Assembly: GCA_030247675.1 (NCBI GenBank)
Contig: JAOTRX010000002.1
Location: 992,001 to 1,056,000 of the forward strand
Length of the DNA stretch: 64,000 nucleotides
Origin: Desulforhopalus sp.
Lineage (GTDB): Bacteria; Desulfobacterota; Desulfobulbia; Desulfobulbales; Desulfocapsaceae
Direction: 5' to 3'
A program made the position numbers and the translations under genes. Positions 7,455 through 17,100 of this stretch are shown in pieces. Each line of letters starts with the position of its first letter. The first letter of the stretch is position 1. Below the pieces are notes generated by a model, which was not told the origin of the DNA, searched no databases, and saw nothing but the letters and a program-made list of their open reading frames with translations.

Positions 7455-9374
7455 CTAAAACCTAACCATCATCACGGTGATATCATCGGCCTGGGGGGCC
7501 TTGCCGGCAAAGGCGAGGACGCTTTCGACAACACCTGCCACCACCTTGGCCGACGACAGTTCGCCCATGTCTTTGAGGACACCCAACAACCGCTCATCGG
7601 AATACAATCTGTCCTCTTCATCCATGGCCTCGGTGACCCCGTCCGAATACAGGAAGAGTCCTTCGCCTTCAGCCAGAGTCACCCGCTTCATCGCGTAGTC
7701 CATATCCTCCATTGCCCCGAGCAATACCCCGTCGGTTCCCTCAAGGAAGACTGCCTCACCGCCTCTGCCCAGCAACACTGGCGGGTTATGGCCGCCATTG
7801 GCGTAGAGCAGTTCCCTGGTGCGGATATTGACGATACCGCAAAAGAGGGTGACAAACATGCCGGTGGTGTTGTCGCGACTCAATTGGTCATTGACCTCGC
7901 GGAGAATCTGGTCCGGATTGAGTCCTTTTGCCGCTGTTGCCTTGAGCATGGTCATGGTTACCGCCATGAAGAGGGCGGCGGGAACGCCCTTGCCGGAGAC
8001 ATCGCCCAGGAAAAAGCAGACACGCTCGTCATCGATACGGCAAAAATCATAGAGATCGCCGCCCACCTCTCGGGCCGGCTTGAGCAGGGCGTGTAGGTCG
8101 AAGTCCGGAATGTCGAGAAAGGGCGGAAAGATCTTCGGCAGCAGACTCATCTGAATATCGGTGGCGATGCTCAATTCACTCTCGATATGCTCCTTGGCGA
8201 TGGTGCTGGCCAGGAGGTCGCGGATATGCTCCTTCAAGGAATTCTTCATGAAGGTAAAGGATTCAGCAAGGACGGCCACCTCGTCACCGCTCTTTAGGGC
8301 CGGCACGGTGACCTCCAGATTGCCGGTGGCCATGTCGCGGGCGACGGCGGAAAGGCTTCGCAGCGGGCGGGTGATGGTTCTTGACACCAGCCAGACCATG
8401 AGGATCAGTACCAGCAGTCCGGAGATGCCAAGAGATATCGCAGTTTTTCTGAAGGCATCGAGGTCGGCCATCAGCTCTTTTTCCGGGAAGAAGATCCCCA
8501 GCGACCATTTACTGAAGCCGATCGGGGTGATATAGACCAGGCCCGACCGTTTCTGGATGTCGCCGGTAAAGGGGAAAAAGCCCGATTCCCCGGCCAGCAT
8601 CCGTCTGCCGATGGCCCGAAGTTCCGCGTCGTTTCTGGCCTCGGCGATACTGAAGATCGTTTCGTTGAGGACCCAGCCTTTCTCGGGATGGGTGATAAAG
8701 GAACCGTTCCGGGAGATCAGAAAGCCGTAGCCGCTTTGCAGGACGCGTATCTCCGAGACAATCTTTTCCAACCATTCAAGAGATATATCGGCGGTGATAA
8801 CGCCGGTAAAATAGGGCTTGCCCTCCTTCTCGCGGTAAAAGGGCAGGGAGTAGGTGGCCATGAGGATGTCGCCACCGCCCTCGTCGTAATAGGGCTCGCT
8901 CCAGCTTGATTTGCCGGTTTCCCGGGGGATTTGATACCAGTCCTGGTAGAAGTAGTGATAGCCCTTGCCGCCCAGATGGGTTATCTGAAAGCCCGTGCCT
9001 TTGCGGGATAAATAGGGGGAGTAGTAGAGGCGGGCGGGGTCGAAGGCATAGGGCTCGAAGGCGATGGCCGAACCGAAGACGTTTTGGTTGATATGGAGGG
9101 TGCCGCGCAGCACACCGATGATCTTCGACTCGTCCATGGCAAAGGTTTCCAGCACCACATCGAGGTTGTCCGGCACCTTTTCGACAGGGGCGAGTTCCAA
9201 TTCGATGCGGTGGGCGATCCGCCTGGCGAGGTTATGGGCATTTTCCTCGACATTGTGGAGGATGGTTTCCCGGGAATTGAGATAGCCGACGGTGAAGATC
9301 ACCAGGAATACCAGGGCCGATCCGGTCAGAACCGACGCCCCCATGCGAAAGGCAATACCGCCCCGTTTAATCAT
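7455..9374 (-). CDS. Membrane sensor phosphatase: dCache-HAMP-SpoIIE (PP2C)
   Basis: The protein has 639 residues from the ATG at 9374, chosen because AGAGGTG precedes it and it overlaps the upstream gene by 8 bp. Domain order is: transmembrane helix 12-32, periplasmic double-Cache sensor about 38-300, transmembrane helix 312-331, HAMP about 332-385, short coiled linker, PP2C-type phosphatase about 430-639. The phosphatase has REVGGD, GDVSGKG, LYSDGVTEA and the final ADDITVMM, so the metal-binding Asp residues are present. SpoIIE/RsbU enzymes dephosphorylate STAS anti-sigma antagonists. The STAS and kinase genes lie just upstream in the same operon, so those are the likely partners. Confidence 0.93.
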   Translation of the reverse strand: MIKRGGIAFRMGASVLTGSALVFLVIFTVGYLNSRETILHNVEENAHNLARRIAHRIELELAPVEKVPDNLDVVLETFAMDESKIIGVLRGTLHINQNVFGSAIAFEPYAFDPARLYYSPYLSRKGTGFQITHLGGKGYHYFYQDWYQIPRETGKSSWSEPYYDEGGGDILMATYSLPFYREKEGKPYFTGVITADISLEWLEKIVSEIRVLQSGYGFLISRNGSFITHPEKGWVLNETIFSIAEARNDAELRAIGRRMLAGESGFFPFTGDIQKRSGLVYITPIGFSKWSLGIFFPEKELMADLDAFRKTAISLGISGLLVLILMVWLVSRTITRPLRSLSAVARDMATGNLEVTVPALKSGDEVAVLAESFTFMKNSLKEHIRDLLASTIAKEHIESELSIATDIQMSLLPKIFPPFLDIPDFDLHALLKPAREVGGDLYDFCRIDDERVCFFLGDVSGKGVPAALFMAVTMTMLKATAAKGLNPDQILREVNDQLSRDNTTGMFVTLFCGIVNIRTRELLYANGGHNPPVLLGRGGEAVFLEGTDGVLLGAMEDMDYAMKRVTLAEGEGLFLYSDGVTEAMDEEDRLYSDERLLGVLKDMGELSSAKVVAGVVESVLAFAGKAPQADDITVMMVRF

Positions 9375-10365
9375 GATCAGCACACCTCTGGGAGAAGGAG
9401 GTGAAGGGGGCAACTGCCGTTATCAGCCCATTGGCAACGAGGATATCACCTACCCGCTGGTAGTCCTCGGCAGGCAAATTACCAAGCTGAGCGCCTGGCG
9501 GCCCCGAGGTAGCCACTTCACGAATCCGGTCGAGCATCCAGCGTTGATGCACCCGGTTGGCCGGGACATGGGCGGCATCCATGACCCGCACCATCAGGTC
9601 AACCGCCTCGTCGGGATGGGCGAAGGCGTAGCGCCAGCCCTCCATGGAGGCAGCGGCAAAGGCACAGGCGGTTTTAGGGTCGCGGTCGAAGGATTCCTTC
9701 AGCAGATAGATGCCGTCTTCCGGAAAATTGAGGCCGTAGTCGTCGAAGGCAAAGAGCTGCATCTCCTTTGGGTCGAGGCCGGAATTGAGCAAGGTGTGAT
9801 ATTCGTTGTACCACATCAGTGAGGCGACCTGGACCCCGTCACGGAGGAAGAGGTTGACCGGGCTGTCGGTCGTCACAATCTGCACCTTGAGATTGAACTT
9901 ATCGAAAAAGGCCTGGGGCTGGATCTGAAAGTCGGCCGGCCACAGGGCAATTTTTTTGCCGTGCATGTCGGCCGGCTGCTTGATGCCCGAGCTGGTTTTG
10001 GTCACCAGCATCAGGGTCGATCGCGGGATGATCTGGCCGATATTGACCACCTCCAATCCCCGGTCGGCCAGCTGAAGCGCCGAAGAAAGCCAGAGGGTAA
10101 CGATATCGGCCTTCTTCTCCCGCAGATAGTCGATGGGTGAGTGTGCCGGACCGCCCTGGATCATGGTCAACTCGATGCCGTGCCGGCGATAAAAACCCTT
10201 ATGCTCGGCCATGTAGTATCCGGCAAACTGCGCCTGGGGCAGCCATTGCGGCAGGAAGGTGACTTTTTTCAGTTCGGGCGGCTCTGCGGCCAGGGCCAGG
10301 GAAGAGCAGAGGAGCAGCCAGGTAAGGTAGAGATATTTGAGGATGGATGGCCCGGGCCTGGTCAT
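9367..10365 (-). CDS. NMT1/THI5-like periplasmic substrate-binding protein
   Basis: The protein has 332 residues with a signal peptide (hydrophobic core YLYLTWLLLCSSLALA). The mature protein is a type II periplasmic binding fold of the NMT1/SsuA/ThiY group: FLPQWLPQAQFAGYYMA near the start, then GGPAHSPIDYL and IYLLKESFD. These usually deliver pyrimidine, sulphonate or nitrate-like ligands to ABC importers. No permease or ATPase accompanies it. It is followed with an 8-bp overlap by the dCache phosphatase, so it may present a ligand to that sensor rather than to a transporter (inference). It starts ATGA-coupled to the kinase gene. Confidence 0.85.
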   Translation of the reverse strand: MTRPGPSILKYLYLTWLLLCSSLALAAEPPELKKVTFLPQWLPQAQFAGYYMAEHKGFYRRHGIELTMIQGGPAHSPIDYLREKKADIVTLWLSSALQLADRGLEVVNIGQIIPRSTLMLVTKTSSGIKQPADMHGKKIALWPADFQIQPQAFFDKFNLKVQIVTTDSPVNLFLRDGVQVASLMWYNEYHTLLNSGLDPKEMQLFAFDDYGLNFPEDGIYLLKESFDRDPKTACAFAAASMEGWRYAFAHPDEAVDLMVRVMDAAHVPANRVHQRWMLDRIREVATSGPPGAQLGNLPAEDYQRVGDILVANGLITAVAPFTSFSQRCADHD

Positions 10366-10820
10366 TCGCGCACCGCCGGGTCTTCAATAAAGAGCACCAG
10401 TTCCAGGAGGTTGCGGCCATTTTCCCGCCTATACCGAACATCATCCATCAGGCTACGCACCAGGTGGACACCTAAGCCGCCAATGGTCCTGGCAGCAAGC
10501 TCCACCGACAGGTCCGGGCCGGCGGCATCAACCAGGGAGAAGGCGATCCCGTCATCCTCAATGCACACCAAGAGGAAGTCCTTTTCCGCTTTGTAGGAGA
10601 TCCGTACCCTGCCTTCTCGGTCAGGGTAGGCGTAGCTGCAGATATTGACCAGGGTCTCCTCCAGCGCCAGCTCCAGGTCGTTGCAGCGGTCTTCGGTTAC
10701 CCCCAGCGCCCGCGCCGCGGCAAGCACCGGACCGATGAGAAGCGGCAGGTTTTCCAGTTTCGCCGGAAGCTCGGTGAATACGGCTTCTCCAGGCGGATTA
10801 TTGGCTGGCAAGGGCGTCAT
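10362..10820 (-). CDS. RsbW/SpoIIAB-like serine kinase (anti-sigma factor type)
   Basis: The protein has 152 residues and a single GHKL ATPase domain (HATPase_c_2). Motifs seen: the N-box region NDLELALEETLVNICSYAY, the G1 box CIEDDGIAF, and GGLGVHLVRS near the C-terminus. Family members bind a sigma factor or other target and phosphorylate a STAS protein. The STAS gene overlaps it upstream by 23 bp and the phosphatase lies two genes downstream, giving a complete partner-switching set. No sigma factor is encoded nearby, so the output target is unknown. Confidence 0.9.
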   Translation of the reverse strand: MTPLPANNPPGEAVFTELPAKLENLPLLIGPVLAAARALGVTEDRCNDLELALEETLVNICSYAYPDREGRVRISYKAEKDFLLVCIEDDGIAFSLVDAAGPDLSVELAARTIGGLGVHLVRSLMDDVRYRRENGRNLLELVLFIEDPAVRE

Positions 10821-11130
10821 CCCGGGTATCGAAATGTTTGAAAAGGGTGAAGAAGCCGGAGATCTGAAAGACCTTTTTCACCGAGCCTTGAGTCGCCGCC
10901 AGGCGGATGTCACCACCCTTGGCCTTCTGCTTTTTGGCGGCGGTGAGAAAGACCCGCAGGCCGGCGCTGCTGATATATTCCAAGCCGGCAAGATCGAACA
11001 CCAGCAGTTTTTCCTCTCGGCCGAGGGCCTCGGCCAGCCCCTTTTCAAAGGCCGGGGCCGAGACCGTGTCCACCCGGCCGCAAATACGGGCAACCAGGGC
11101 CTTTCCTTCCACCTGTACTTCAATTTCCAT
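10798..11130 (-). CDS. STAS-domain anti-anti-sigma factor (RsbV/SpoIIAA-like)
   Basis: The protein has 110 residues from the ATG at 11130, which has AAGGAG upstream; the longer frame to 11199 has no support. It is a single STAS domain. The segment LEYISSAGLRVFL carries the serine that kinases of this family phosphorylate, and DLAGLEYI is the conserved strand before it. It would bind the RsbW-like kinase encoded next when unphosphorylated, and be reset by the SpoIIE phosphatase. It overlaps both neighbours. Confidence 0.92.
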   Translation of the reverse strand: MEIEVQVEGKALVARICGRVDTVSAPAFEKGLAEALGREEKLLVFDLAGLEYISSAGLRVFLTAAKKQKAKGGDIRLAATQGSVKKVFQISGFFTLFKHFDTRDDALASQ

Positions 11131-12169
11131 TGTGTTTCTCCTTGCTTGATCTATCCCAGTCGGCTCGAACCATGTCGAGAATTGTCTTATAACGATCATT
11201 GGCGGTGCAAATCCCCTCCCAGTCGGGGCGTTTGCGGATTTTCTGCATCAGCAGGCCATCAGTGTCAAACCAGCGCGGCAGGGCTCCGCCAAGAAAATAG
11301 CCGTTCTGCCGCAAAATTTCTACCGCTCCGCCAACCCACGGCCCGGCGACATTTAACCACATCTGAATGACCAGTATACCCTTTTCCTCAAGTTCTTTCT
11401 CAAGCATTGCAAGCCTTGCCGGAAAATCAGGGCCGGCGACGTGGATGGCGACCCTGGCGACCCGGGCAAAGTCAAAGACCTGGGTGCGCAGGTCGGTGGC
11501 ACTCCCGGTTATTACCCCGTCTTCAACGAAAAGCATTTCCCGCTCATCGCTCAAGTCCTCATAGAAAAATCGCAGTTCCTCCTCGTAGATCTTCGGCAGA
11601 TAGACCCTGTGGGGCTTTTTTCGGTAGGTCCGAAAATCGAGAAAGGCCGCAACCCGCCCAGTGGAACTGGCCTCTTTTTCATAGGCTGCGGCCGGCATCA
11701 GATCCACCTCCAGTGCCCTGGAGGTAAAGAAAAAGCGGGCGGTGAGTTTCTGGGTGTAGAGATGGTTGCAGACCGTCTCGCCGAAAACAATGTCAACGCC
11801 CGGCACCGTATAGGCAAGGTCAAAGCTGTGTGCAATTATTTGAGTGAAAATGCCTTTGCCGCCTCGGTAGGCCGCATGGACCGCGCCGGCACCGGATTCA
11901 TAGATTCCCGGATGGGGCGCGCTATTGAAGAGGGCGTTATGGCCGACGATATCTCCCGTGGCGGTTTTGGCGACGCTGGAAATGGTCCGGTTGGCGGCGT
12001 TTTCGGCAATCAGCAGCTGTGGTTCCATATAGGTTCTGACCGGATAGTTGCGGCCATAAACCGAGATGAAGAGCCGAACCAAGCCCTCAGCATCCTCCGG
12101 TTGAAACCGTTGGACCTGCCATTCCTGGCCTGCCGGGATATCACGGTCCGGTTGTGCTGGAGTCGTCAT
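11120..12169 (-). CDS. GNAT-fold acyltransferase-like protein
   Basis: The protein has 349 residues. The N-terminal half resembles GNAT acetyltransferases: FQPEDAEGLVRLFISVYG, then a beta strand IVGHNALF and the acceptor-binding-like GGKGIFTQII, where an acyl-CoA pyrophosphate loop is expected. The C-terminal half has no clear match. The substrate is unknown. The same architecture is found, fused to an RsbW-like domain, in the first gene of this operon, so the two are probably paralogues. It overlaps the MFS gene by 29 bp and the STAS gene by 11 bp. Confidence 0.75.
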   Translation of the reverse strand: MTTPAQPDRDIPAGQEWQVQRFQPEDAEGLVRLFISVYGRNYPVRTYMEPQLLIAENAANRTISSVAKTATGDIVGHNALFNSAPHPGIYESGAGAVHAAYRGGKGIFTQIIAHSFDLAYTVPGVDIVFGETVCNHLYTQKLTARFFFTSRALEVDLMPAAAYEKEASSTGRVAAFLDFRTYRKKPHRVYLPKIYEEELRFFYEDLSDEREMLFVEDGVITGSATDLRTQVFDFARVARVAIHVAGPDFPARLAMLEKELEEKGILVIQMWLNVAGPWVGGAVEILRQNGYFLGGALPRWFDTDGLLMQKIRKRPDWEGICTANDRYKTILDMVRADWDRSSKEKHNGN

Positions 12170-13379
12170 TTTTGGTTTTTCCTTTTATGATCATAAGGAT
12201 CGCGGCCAACAAACTCATGCCGCCACAGAATATATAGAGTGCCTGGTAACCAAGACCGGCGAGCATTGGCGCGCCGATCAATGGGCCGAGAAAAAAACCG
12301 GCCTGGAACATCTGCAGGCCAAGGTTGATATTGAAGGCGCGAACCCGGGGCTTCGAGACATCGAACATCAAGCCGTTAAAGACCGGCATGGCGATCCCCC
12401 AGCCCAGACCGAAGATCAGCCCCAAGGCAAAGAAGAGCCACTTGCCTGGCACATAGGCGAGGACGAAATAGGCGAGCCCCAGGGCGAGAAGACTCCAGGC
12501 GGCCAGATGGCCTTTATGCATCCGGTCGAAAACCGAACCGGCGACGACCCGGATACCGATCTCACCCACCGTCGACAGGGTCAGAAAGATCCCGGTAAAG
12601 GCCAAGCCGAGAAATTGTCCGTAGCCGTCGAGGAAAAAGAAGACCAGGGCGTGGCCGCAATACAGCAGCAGCATGGCGGAAAGAATGCGGAGGATATTGA
12701 AATCCATAAGGTTTTGAAGGATTTCGCTGCCGGTAAGGGCCGATGCGCTGCCTTCTGCCTTTCGGTTCTGGCCCTTGCCGGAGACCGCGAAGATCAAGGG
12801 GATGATCAGCAGGGTGAGGGCGGCAAAGAGCAGGAGTATCCGAGTGAATCCACCCAGATGCGTCTCTAAAAACGGCAGGAAAGGGGGGACGAGGGTGTTG
12901 GGCAAAAGGGTTGCCACCGCCAGATAGCCGAAAAACTGCGCACTTTTTTCCCTGGGGATGACATCGACTACGAGGGTCATAAGGGCGGTGCCGAGGACTG
13001 CGAAGGAAATACCGTGCAGACAGCGCACCAGGATCATGCTCCAAAAGCCGGTTGCCAGGCTGTAGGCGGCAAGAGAACAGACGGCCAGGCCGGTGCCGAG
13101 AAACAGCAAGGGCCGGGCGTTGCCGGAATGAAAAAAAGGACTGATGATCGGCCGGACGATAAGCGATACCGCGGCAAGGACACCGATGAGCAGACCGTAA
13201 TCGGCGGGCAGGATCGGCAAGGTATGCAGATAATCGACAAAGCCGAAAAAGACCGAGATATTGGCGTAGGCCAGGAAGGCAGCAGCCATCAGGCACAGGA
13301 ATTTCCGGGAAAGGAGCTGTCCGAGGACGGAAGTCTCGGGGTTTTCAGTTGCCGGAGAAGGTGCTTTGGACTCCATCAC
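12141..13379 (-). CDS. Major facilitator superfamily transporter
   Basis: The protein has 412 residues and about 12 predicted membrane helices, with a basic loop between helices 2 and 3 (RPIISPFF) and RCLHGISFAVLG in the region of helix 4. The first 25 residues are hydrophilic. Family members export or import small molecules by proton coupling, often drugs or metabolites. It overlaps the hydroxylase gene (ATGA), so it may move the substrate or product of the molybdenum enzyme (inference). The substrate cannot be read from the sequence. Confidence 0.85.
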   Translation of the reverse strand: MMESKAPSPATENPETSVLGQLLSRKFLCLMAAAFLAYANISVFFGFVDYLHTLPILPADYGLLIGVLAAVSLIVRPIISPFFHSGNARPLLFLGTGLAVCSLAAYSLATGFWSMILVRCLHGISFAVLGTALMTLVVDVIPREKSAQFFGYLAVATLLPNTLVPPFLPFLETHLGGFTRILLLFAALTLLIIPLIFAVSGKGQNRKAEGSASALTGSEILQNLMDFNILRILSAMLLLYCGHALVFFFLDGYGQFLGLAFTGIFLTLSTVGEIGIRVVAGSVFDRMHKGHLAAWSLLALGLAYFVLAYVPGKWLFFALGLIFGLGWGIAMPVFNGLMFDVSKPRVRAFNINLGLQMFQAGFFLGPLIGAPMLAGLGYQALYIFCGGMSLLAAILMIIKGKTKNDDSSTTGP

Positions 13380-14797
13380 TTTTCGTCCTCCGCGTGTTGG
13401 CCGGTGGTGTCGGGAGCCTGGGTGGCGGAGTAAACGGTCGGCAGGCGCAACAGCAGATTGCCGGCAACCAGCCGGCGATACTCGGCACTGGTCCGGACAT
13501 CGCTGATCGGAGCAAGTTGTTGTTGCACAAGGGGAACTATCGCTGCGATGGTCTCGGTGGTGAAATTCCGGCCGATAAGGGCCGCTTCAATGTCCGGCAG
13601 ACGCACCACCGTTGGGCCGACGCTGCCCCAGGCGAGACGGGCCGTGTCAATCCGCCCGGACCTGGCAACGCCGAGTACGGCGGCGAGGCTGGCAACCGCG
13701 CAGGCCATCGCCTCACGGAGGCCGACCTTTTCAAAGTATTGGAAGGTGATGCCGGCAGGCCTTGGTATGAAGATGGCGGTAAGGATCTCCCCCGGCAAAA
13801 GGGCGGTTCGTCCCGGCCCGAGGATAAAGGCTTCCAGCGGCAGCTGCCGCTTGCCCTGGGGCGATTGCAGCAAAACCCTTGCCCCGAGGACGGAGAGTGG
13901 CGGCAGGCTGTCTCCGGCCGGTGAGGCGGTCATGATATTGCCGCCGAGGGTTCCGGTGCGGCGGATATGGGGCGAGCCCAGTTTTTTCAGGGCCTGGCTG
14001 AGGACGGGGAACATACCTTTGATTTTCTCGCTATCCAGCAGCGACTCATGGGTGACACCTGCGCCGATGTGCAGACCTTCGTCACCTTCGACAATGCCCT
14101 GCAGCTCGCCAATCTTCTCCAAACCAATCAGGGCCGGCGGATTGATCCGTCCGCTGCGCAGCCACACCAGCAGATCGGTACCGCCTGCAAACAGCTGGGC
14201 CCCAGGGTGATCTGTGCGCAGCCGCCACAGTTCCTCAAGGGTTTCGGGCAGGAAGACCGGCCGCGACGACCCCGCTTTGCCCTGCACGGCAGGAGACGGA
14301 TGGGTCAGGGCAGCTTCTTCCTGTCTGGGCAGCGATATCGGTGCAACTTCGCCAACGTCCTCAATGGCCTCGATAATCTTCTGGTAACCGGTACAGCGGC
14401 AGAGGTTGCCGCTGATCGCCTCGACCACCTCCTGTCGCGCAGGCCTTGGCTTGCGTTCCAGCAGGTCTGCTGCTGTCAGGACCATGCCGGGCGTACAGAA
14501 GCCGCACTGCACCGCTCCCTTGGCGGCGAAAGAAGCCTGCAGCGGATGCAGGTTGTCGCCCTGGGCTAAGCCCTCAATGGTGGTCAGCTTTTTTCCCGGC
14601 AACTGGCCGGCCAGCATCAGGCAGGACAAGCGGCTGCGGCCATCAACCAAAATGGTGCAGGCGCCGCATTCGCCGGTGCCGCAGCCTTCCTTGCTGCCGG
14701 TCAGCCCCAGATCCTCTCGCAACAGATCGATTACTCGGCGGTCGGCGGGGGCCTCTAGCGTTTTGGTTGCCCCATTCAGTTCAAAGGAAATCTTCAT
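13376..14797 (-). CDS. Xanthine dehydrogenase-family subunit: [2Fe-2S] and FAD domains fused
   Basis: The protein has 473 residues from the ATG at 14797 (AAGGTGG before it; ATGA overlap with the large-subunit gene). The plant-type [2Fe-2S] domain has GCGTGECGACTIL and a fourth Cys in LSCLML. The second [2Fe-2S] domain has CGFCTPGM and CRCTGY. A linker is followed by an FAD-binding domain (LFAGGTDLLVWLR, GTLGGNIMTASPAGD) and a C-terminal flavoprotein domain. It passes electrons from the molybdenum site to FAD. This matches the XdhA-type fusion rather than three-subunit enzymes. The electron acceptor is not evident. Confidence 0.92.
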   Translation of the reverse strand: MKISFELNGATKTLEAPADRRVIDLLREDLGLTGSKEGCGTGECGACTILVDGRSRLSCLMLAGQLPGKKLTTIEGLAQGDNLHPLQASFAAKGAVQCGFCTPGMVLTAADLLERKPRPARQEVVEAISGNLCRCTGYQKIIEAIEDVGEVAPISLPRQEEAALTHPSPAVQGKAGSSRPVFLPETLEELWRLRTDHPGAQLFAGGTDLLVWLRSGRINPPALIGLEKIGELQGIVEGDEGLHIGAGVTHESLLDSEKIKGMFPVLSQALKKLGSPHIRRTGTLGGNIMTASPAGDSLPPLSVLGARVLLQSPQGKRQLPLEAFILGPGRTALLPGEILTAIFIPRPAGITFQYFEKVGLREAMACAVASLAAVLGVARSGRIDTARLAWGSVGPTVVRLPDIEAALIGRNFTTETIAAIVPLVQQQLAPISDVRTSAEYRRLVAGNLLLRLPTVYSATQAPDTTGQHAEDEK

Positions 14798-17100
14798 ACA
14801 ACACCACCTTTTGATAGGGCTGTCAGTACCCGCTCGGCAGTCAGGGGAAAGTGGCACAGCCGCAGGCCGCAGGCATCGTACAGGGCGTTGGCGACCGCTG
14901 CGGCCGGGGCGTCGATGCCGATTTCTCCGGCGCCCTTCAGGCCATAGGGGCCGGAATGCTCAGCGATAGGCAGGGCAATGGTCTCGATCCTCGGTACATC
15001 GGCTGCCGTTGGGATAATATAGGTGGTGAGATCCCTGGTTTGCATTTTGCCATGATGGACGATGAGGTCCTCGGTCAAGGCATAACCGAGTCCCTGGACC
15101 ACGCCGCCTTCCTGTTGGCCGGCAAAGATCTGCGGATTGATGATCCGGCCGCAGTCGCTGACCGTCAGGTAATCGATCACCGCGATCCTGCCGGTCAGTT
15201 CGTCCACCTCCACCCGCGCCAGGTGCAGCGCATGGGAAAAGATGGTGTGGGGGAAACCGTGCATGCGCAGGTTGGTGTCGGGATTTGCTGCTTCCTTTGA
15301 GACCGGCGCCCGGAAATGGCTGGTTGCCAGGCGCTCGGCAGGGTTCAAAAGCTGTCCCAGCCGGGCAAGCGGCACCTCTTTGCCTGAAGGCAGATGGCAA
15401 ATGATGCCCGGAGCCAGCAGCAATTCCTCAGGGTCTGCGATCATCAACATGTCGGCGGCCCTGGCCAGGAGGCGCTTTTTCAGCGATTCGGCGGCGGCAA
15501 TGAGGGCGTTGCCGAAGGTGTAGGTGGTCCGGCTGGCCGAGGCCGAGCCGCAGGGGAAGGTTCGCTCGGTATCGGGAAGCACCAGGACCATATTGTCCGG
15601 CGGCTGGGAGAGGATGTCTCCGGCCATCTGCAGGTAGGTCGCGGCATTGCCCTGGCCCATATCAACGACGCCTTCCAGGATGCGAAACCGGCCCTCCTCG
15701 GTAAGCTCGATCCCCGCAGTCGCCGAATCCGGCACCACCGGGCCGTAGCCCATACCGTGGAAGACGCAGGCAAGGCCCGTACCCCTTTTGTGGAGCGGCG
15801 GGGCGGCTGCCTGCCAGGTCGATCTTTCCTGCCACAAGGGATGGTTCTGCACTGTCTCCAAACAGGCCGTAAGGCCGATGGAGCCCTGGCGGGTGATGCC
15901 GGTCGGACAACGGTCGCCACGGACCAGGGCGTTCTGCAGGCGGATGGTAAGGGGCGAGATGCCGAGTCGTGCCGCCAGCATATCGATCATCGACTCCATG
16001 GCGGTGGCCACTTGGGTAACGCCAAAGCCGCGGAAGGCACCGGATAGCGGATTATTGGTATAGACCGCCCAAACCCTGAGGTGGCTGTGGGGGATGCGGT
16101 ACGGCCCGCCGGCATGCTCGATGCCGAGTGCCGCCACCGCCCCGCCCAGGTGATCGTAGGGGCCGGTATCGAAGTAGATCCGGGCGGACAAGGCCTTCAG
16201 CCTGCCGTTTTTCTCAGCCCCCAGGCGGTAATAGAGGCGGGCCGGATGGCGTTTGGCGCCGGCGACAAAGCTCTCTTCCCGCTGCCACCACATCTTCACC
16301 GGCCGCCCGGGGATGCGGAGCGCCGCAAGACCCAAGAGACCCTGGACGGTGATGCCATCCTTGCCGCCAAAGCCGCCGCCGCAGTAGGGAGCCTTGATGC
16401 GGATCCTATCGACCGCAAGGCCCAGGGCCTCGGCCACCTCAAAGCGGTCGCGAAAGGGGGTCTGGGTGGAGATGGTCATCTCCAGGCTACCGTCTTCTCT
16501 TGCAATCGCCCAGCCGTTTTCCGTTTCAAGAAAGGCGTGGGCCTGCCAGGGTAGATCAAAACAAGCCTCAACGATTGCATCGCAGCCGACAAAGGCCTCG
16601 TCAACATCGCCCTGACGAATTTCCGCTGCAAAGAGGGCGTTGCCGCCCGGATGGTCGGCGTGGAGAAGCGGAGCGCCTTCCTTAAGCGCCTCCTCGGGGT
16701 CGAAGACCGCCGCCAGGGGTTCAAGATCAAGGACAATCCGGGCAAGGCCCGCCTGGAGAGCAGTCATGTTCTCGGCTATCACCAGGGCGACGGCGTCGCC
16801 GCAATGGCGCACCTTGTCGTCCGCCAGCACCGGCTGATCGCGGCGGATCACTCCCTGGCGGTTGCTGCCGCCGACGTCTTTTGCCGTCAGCACCGCCACC
16901 ACGCCCGGTACCTGCAGGGCGGCCTCGGTAGCGATGTCGACAATCCGGGCATGGGGGACGCCCGCCCGTTTTGCCCCGGCCCAGAGGAAATCCGGTTCGT
17001 AGTCATCGACGGCAAATTTTTCCGCCCCGGTGACCTTGGTGAGGGCGTCCGGGCGGATCATCGCCTCGCCGATCTGAAATACCCGTTTGTTATCGGCCAT
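14794..17100 (-). CDS. Xanthine dehydrogenase/aldehyde oxidase-family molybdopterin subunit
   Basis: The protein has 768 residues. Typical blocks are: the N-terminal a/b hammerhead (LTKVTGAEKFAVDDY), Moco-binding GGGFGGKDG, GAFRGFGVTQ, DMGQGNAATYLQ, and near the C-terminus GLKGAGEIGIDAP with the catalytic Glu. The enzyme would hydroxylate an N-heterocycle or aldehyde using water. Whether the substrate is a purine is unknown: the flanking genes are not purine catabolism genes. No XdhC/CoxI-type cofactor sulphurase gene is in the window. It overlaps the aminotransferase gene by 11 bp upstream and the FAD/Fe-S gene downstream. Confidence 0.92.
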   Translation of the reverse strand: MADNKRVFQIGEAMIRPDALTKVTGAEKFAVDDYEPDFLWAGAKRAGVPHARIVDIATEAALQVPGVVAVLTAKDVGGSNRQGVIRRDQPVLADDKVRHCGDAVALVIAENMTALQAGLARIVLDLEPLAAVFDPEEALKEGAPLLHADHPGGNALFAAEIRQGDVDEAFVGCDAIVEACFDLPWQAHAFLETENGWAIAREDGSLEMTISTQTPFRDRFEVAEALGLAVDRIRIKAPYCGGGFGGKDGITVQGLLGLAALRIPGRPVKMWWQREESFVAGAKRHPARLYYRLGAEKNGRLKALSARIYFDTGPYDHLGGAVAALGIEHAGGPYRIPHSHLRVWAVYTNNPLSGAFRGFGVTQVATAMESMIDMLAARLGISPLTIRLQNALVRGDRCPTGITRQGSIGLTACLETVQNHPLWQERSTWQAAAPPLHKRGTGLACVFHGMGYGPVVPDSATAGIELTEEGRFRILEGVVDMGQGNAATYLQMAGDILSQPPDNMVLVLPDTERTFPCGSASASRTTYTFGNALIAAAESLKKRLLARAADMLMIADPEELLLAPGIICHLPSGKEVPLARLGQLLNPAERLATSHFRAPVSKEAANPDTNLRMHGFPHTIFSHALHLARVEVDELTGRIAVIDYLTVSDCGRIINPQIFAGQQEGGVVQGLGYALTEDLIVHHGKMQTRDLTTYIIPTAADVPRIETIALPIAEHSGPYGLKGAGEIGIDAPAAAVANALYDACGLRLCHFPLTAERVLTALSKGGVV

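Noticed and set aside
13376..17100. Purine catabolism cluster linked to the urease genes
   Set aside because: The hydroxylase operon and urease operon are 5 kb apart and no uricase, allantoinase or other linking enzyme is present, so the substrate was left open.
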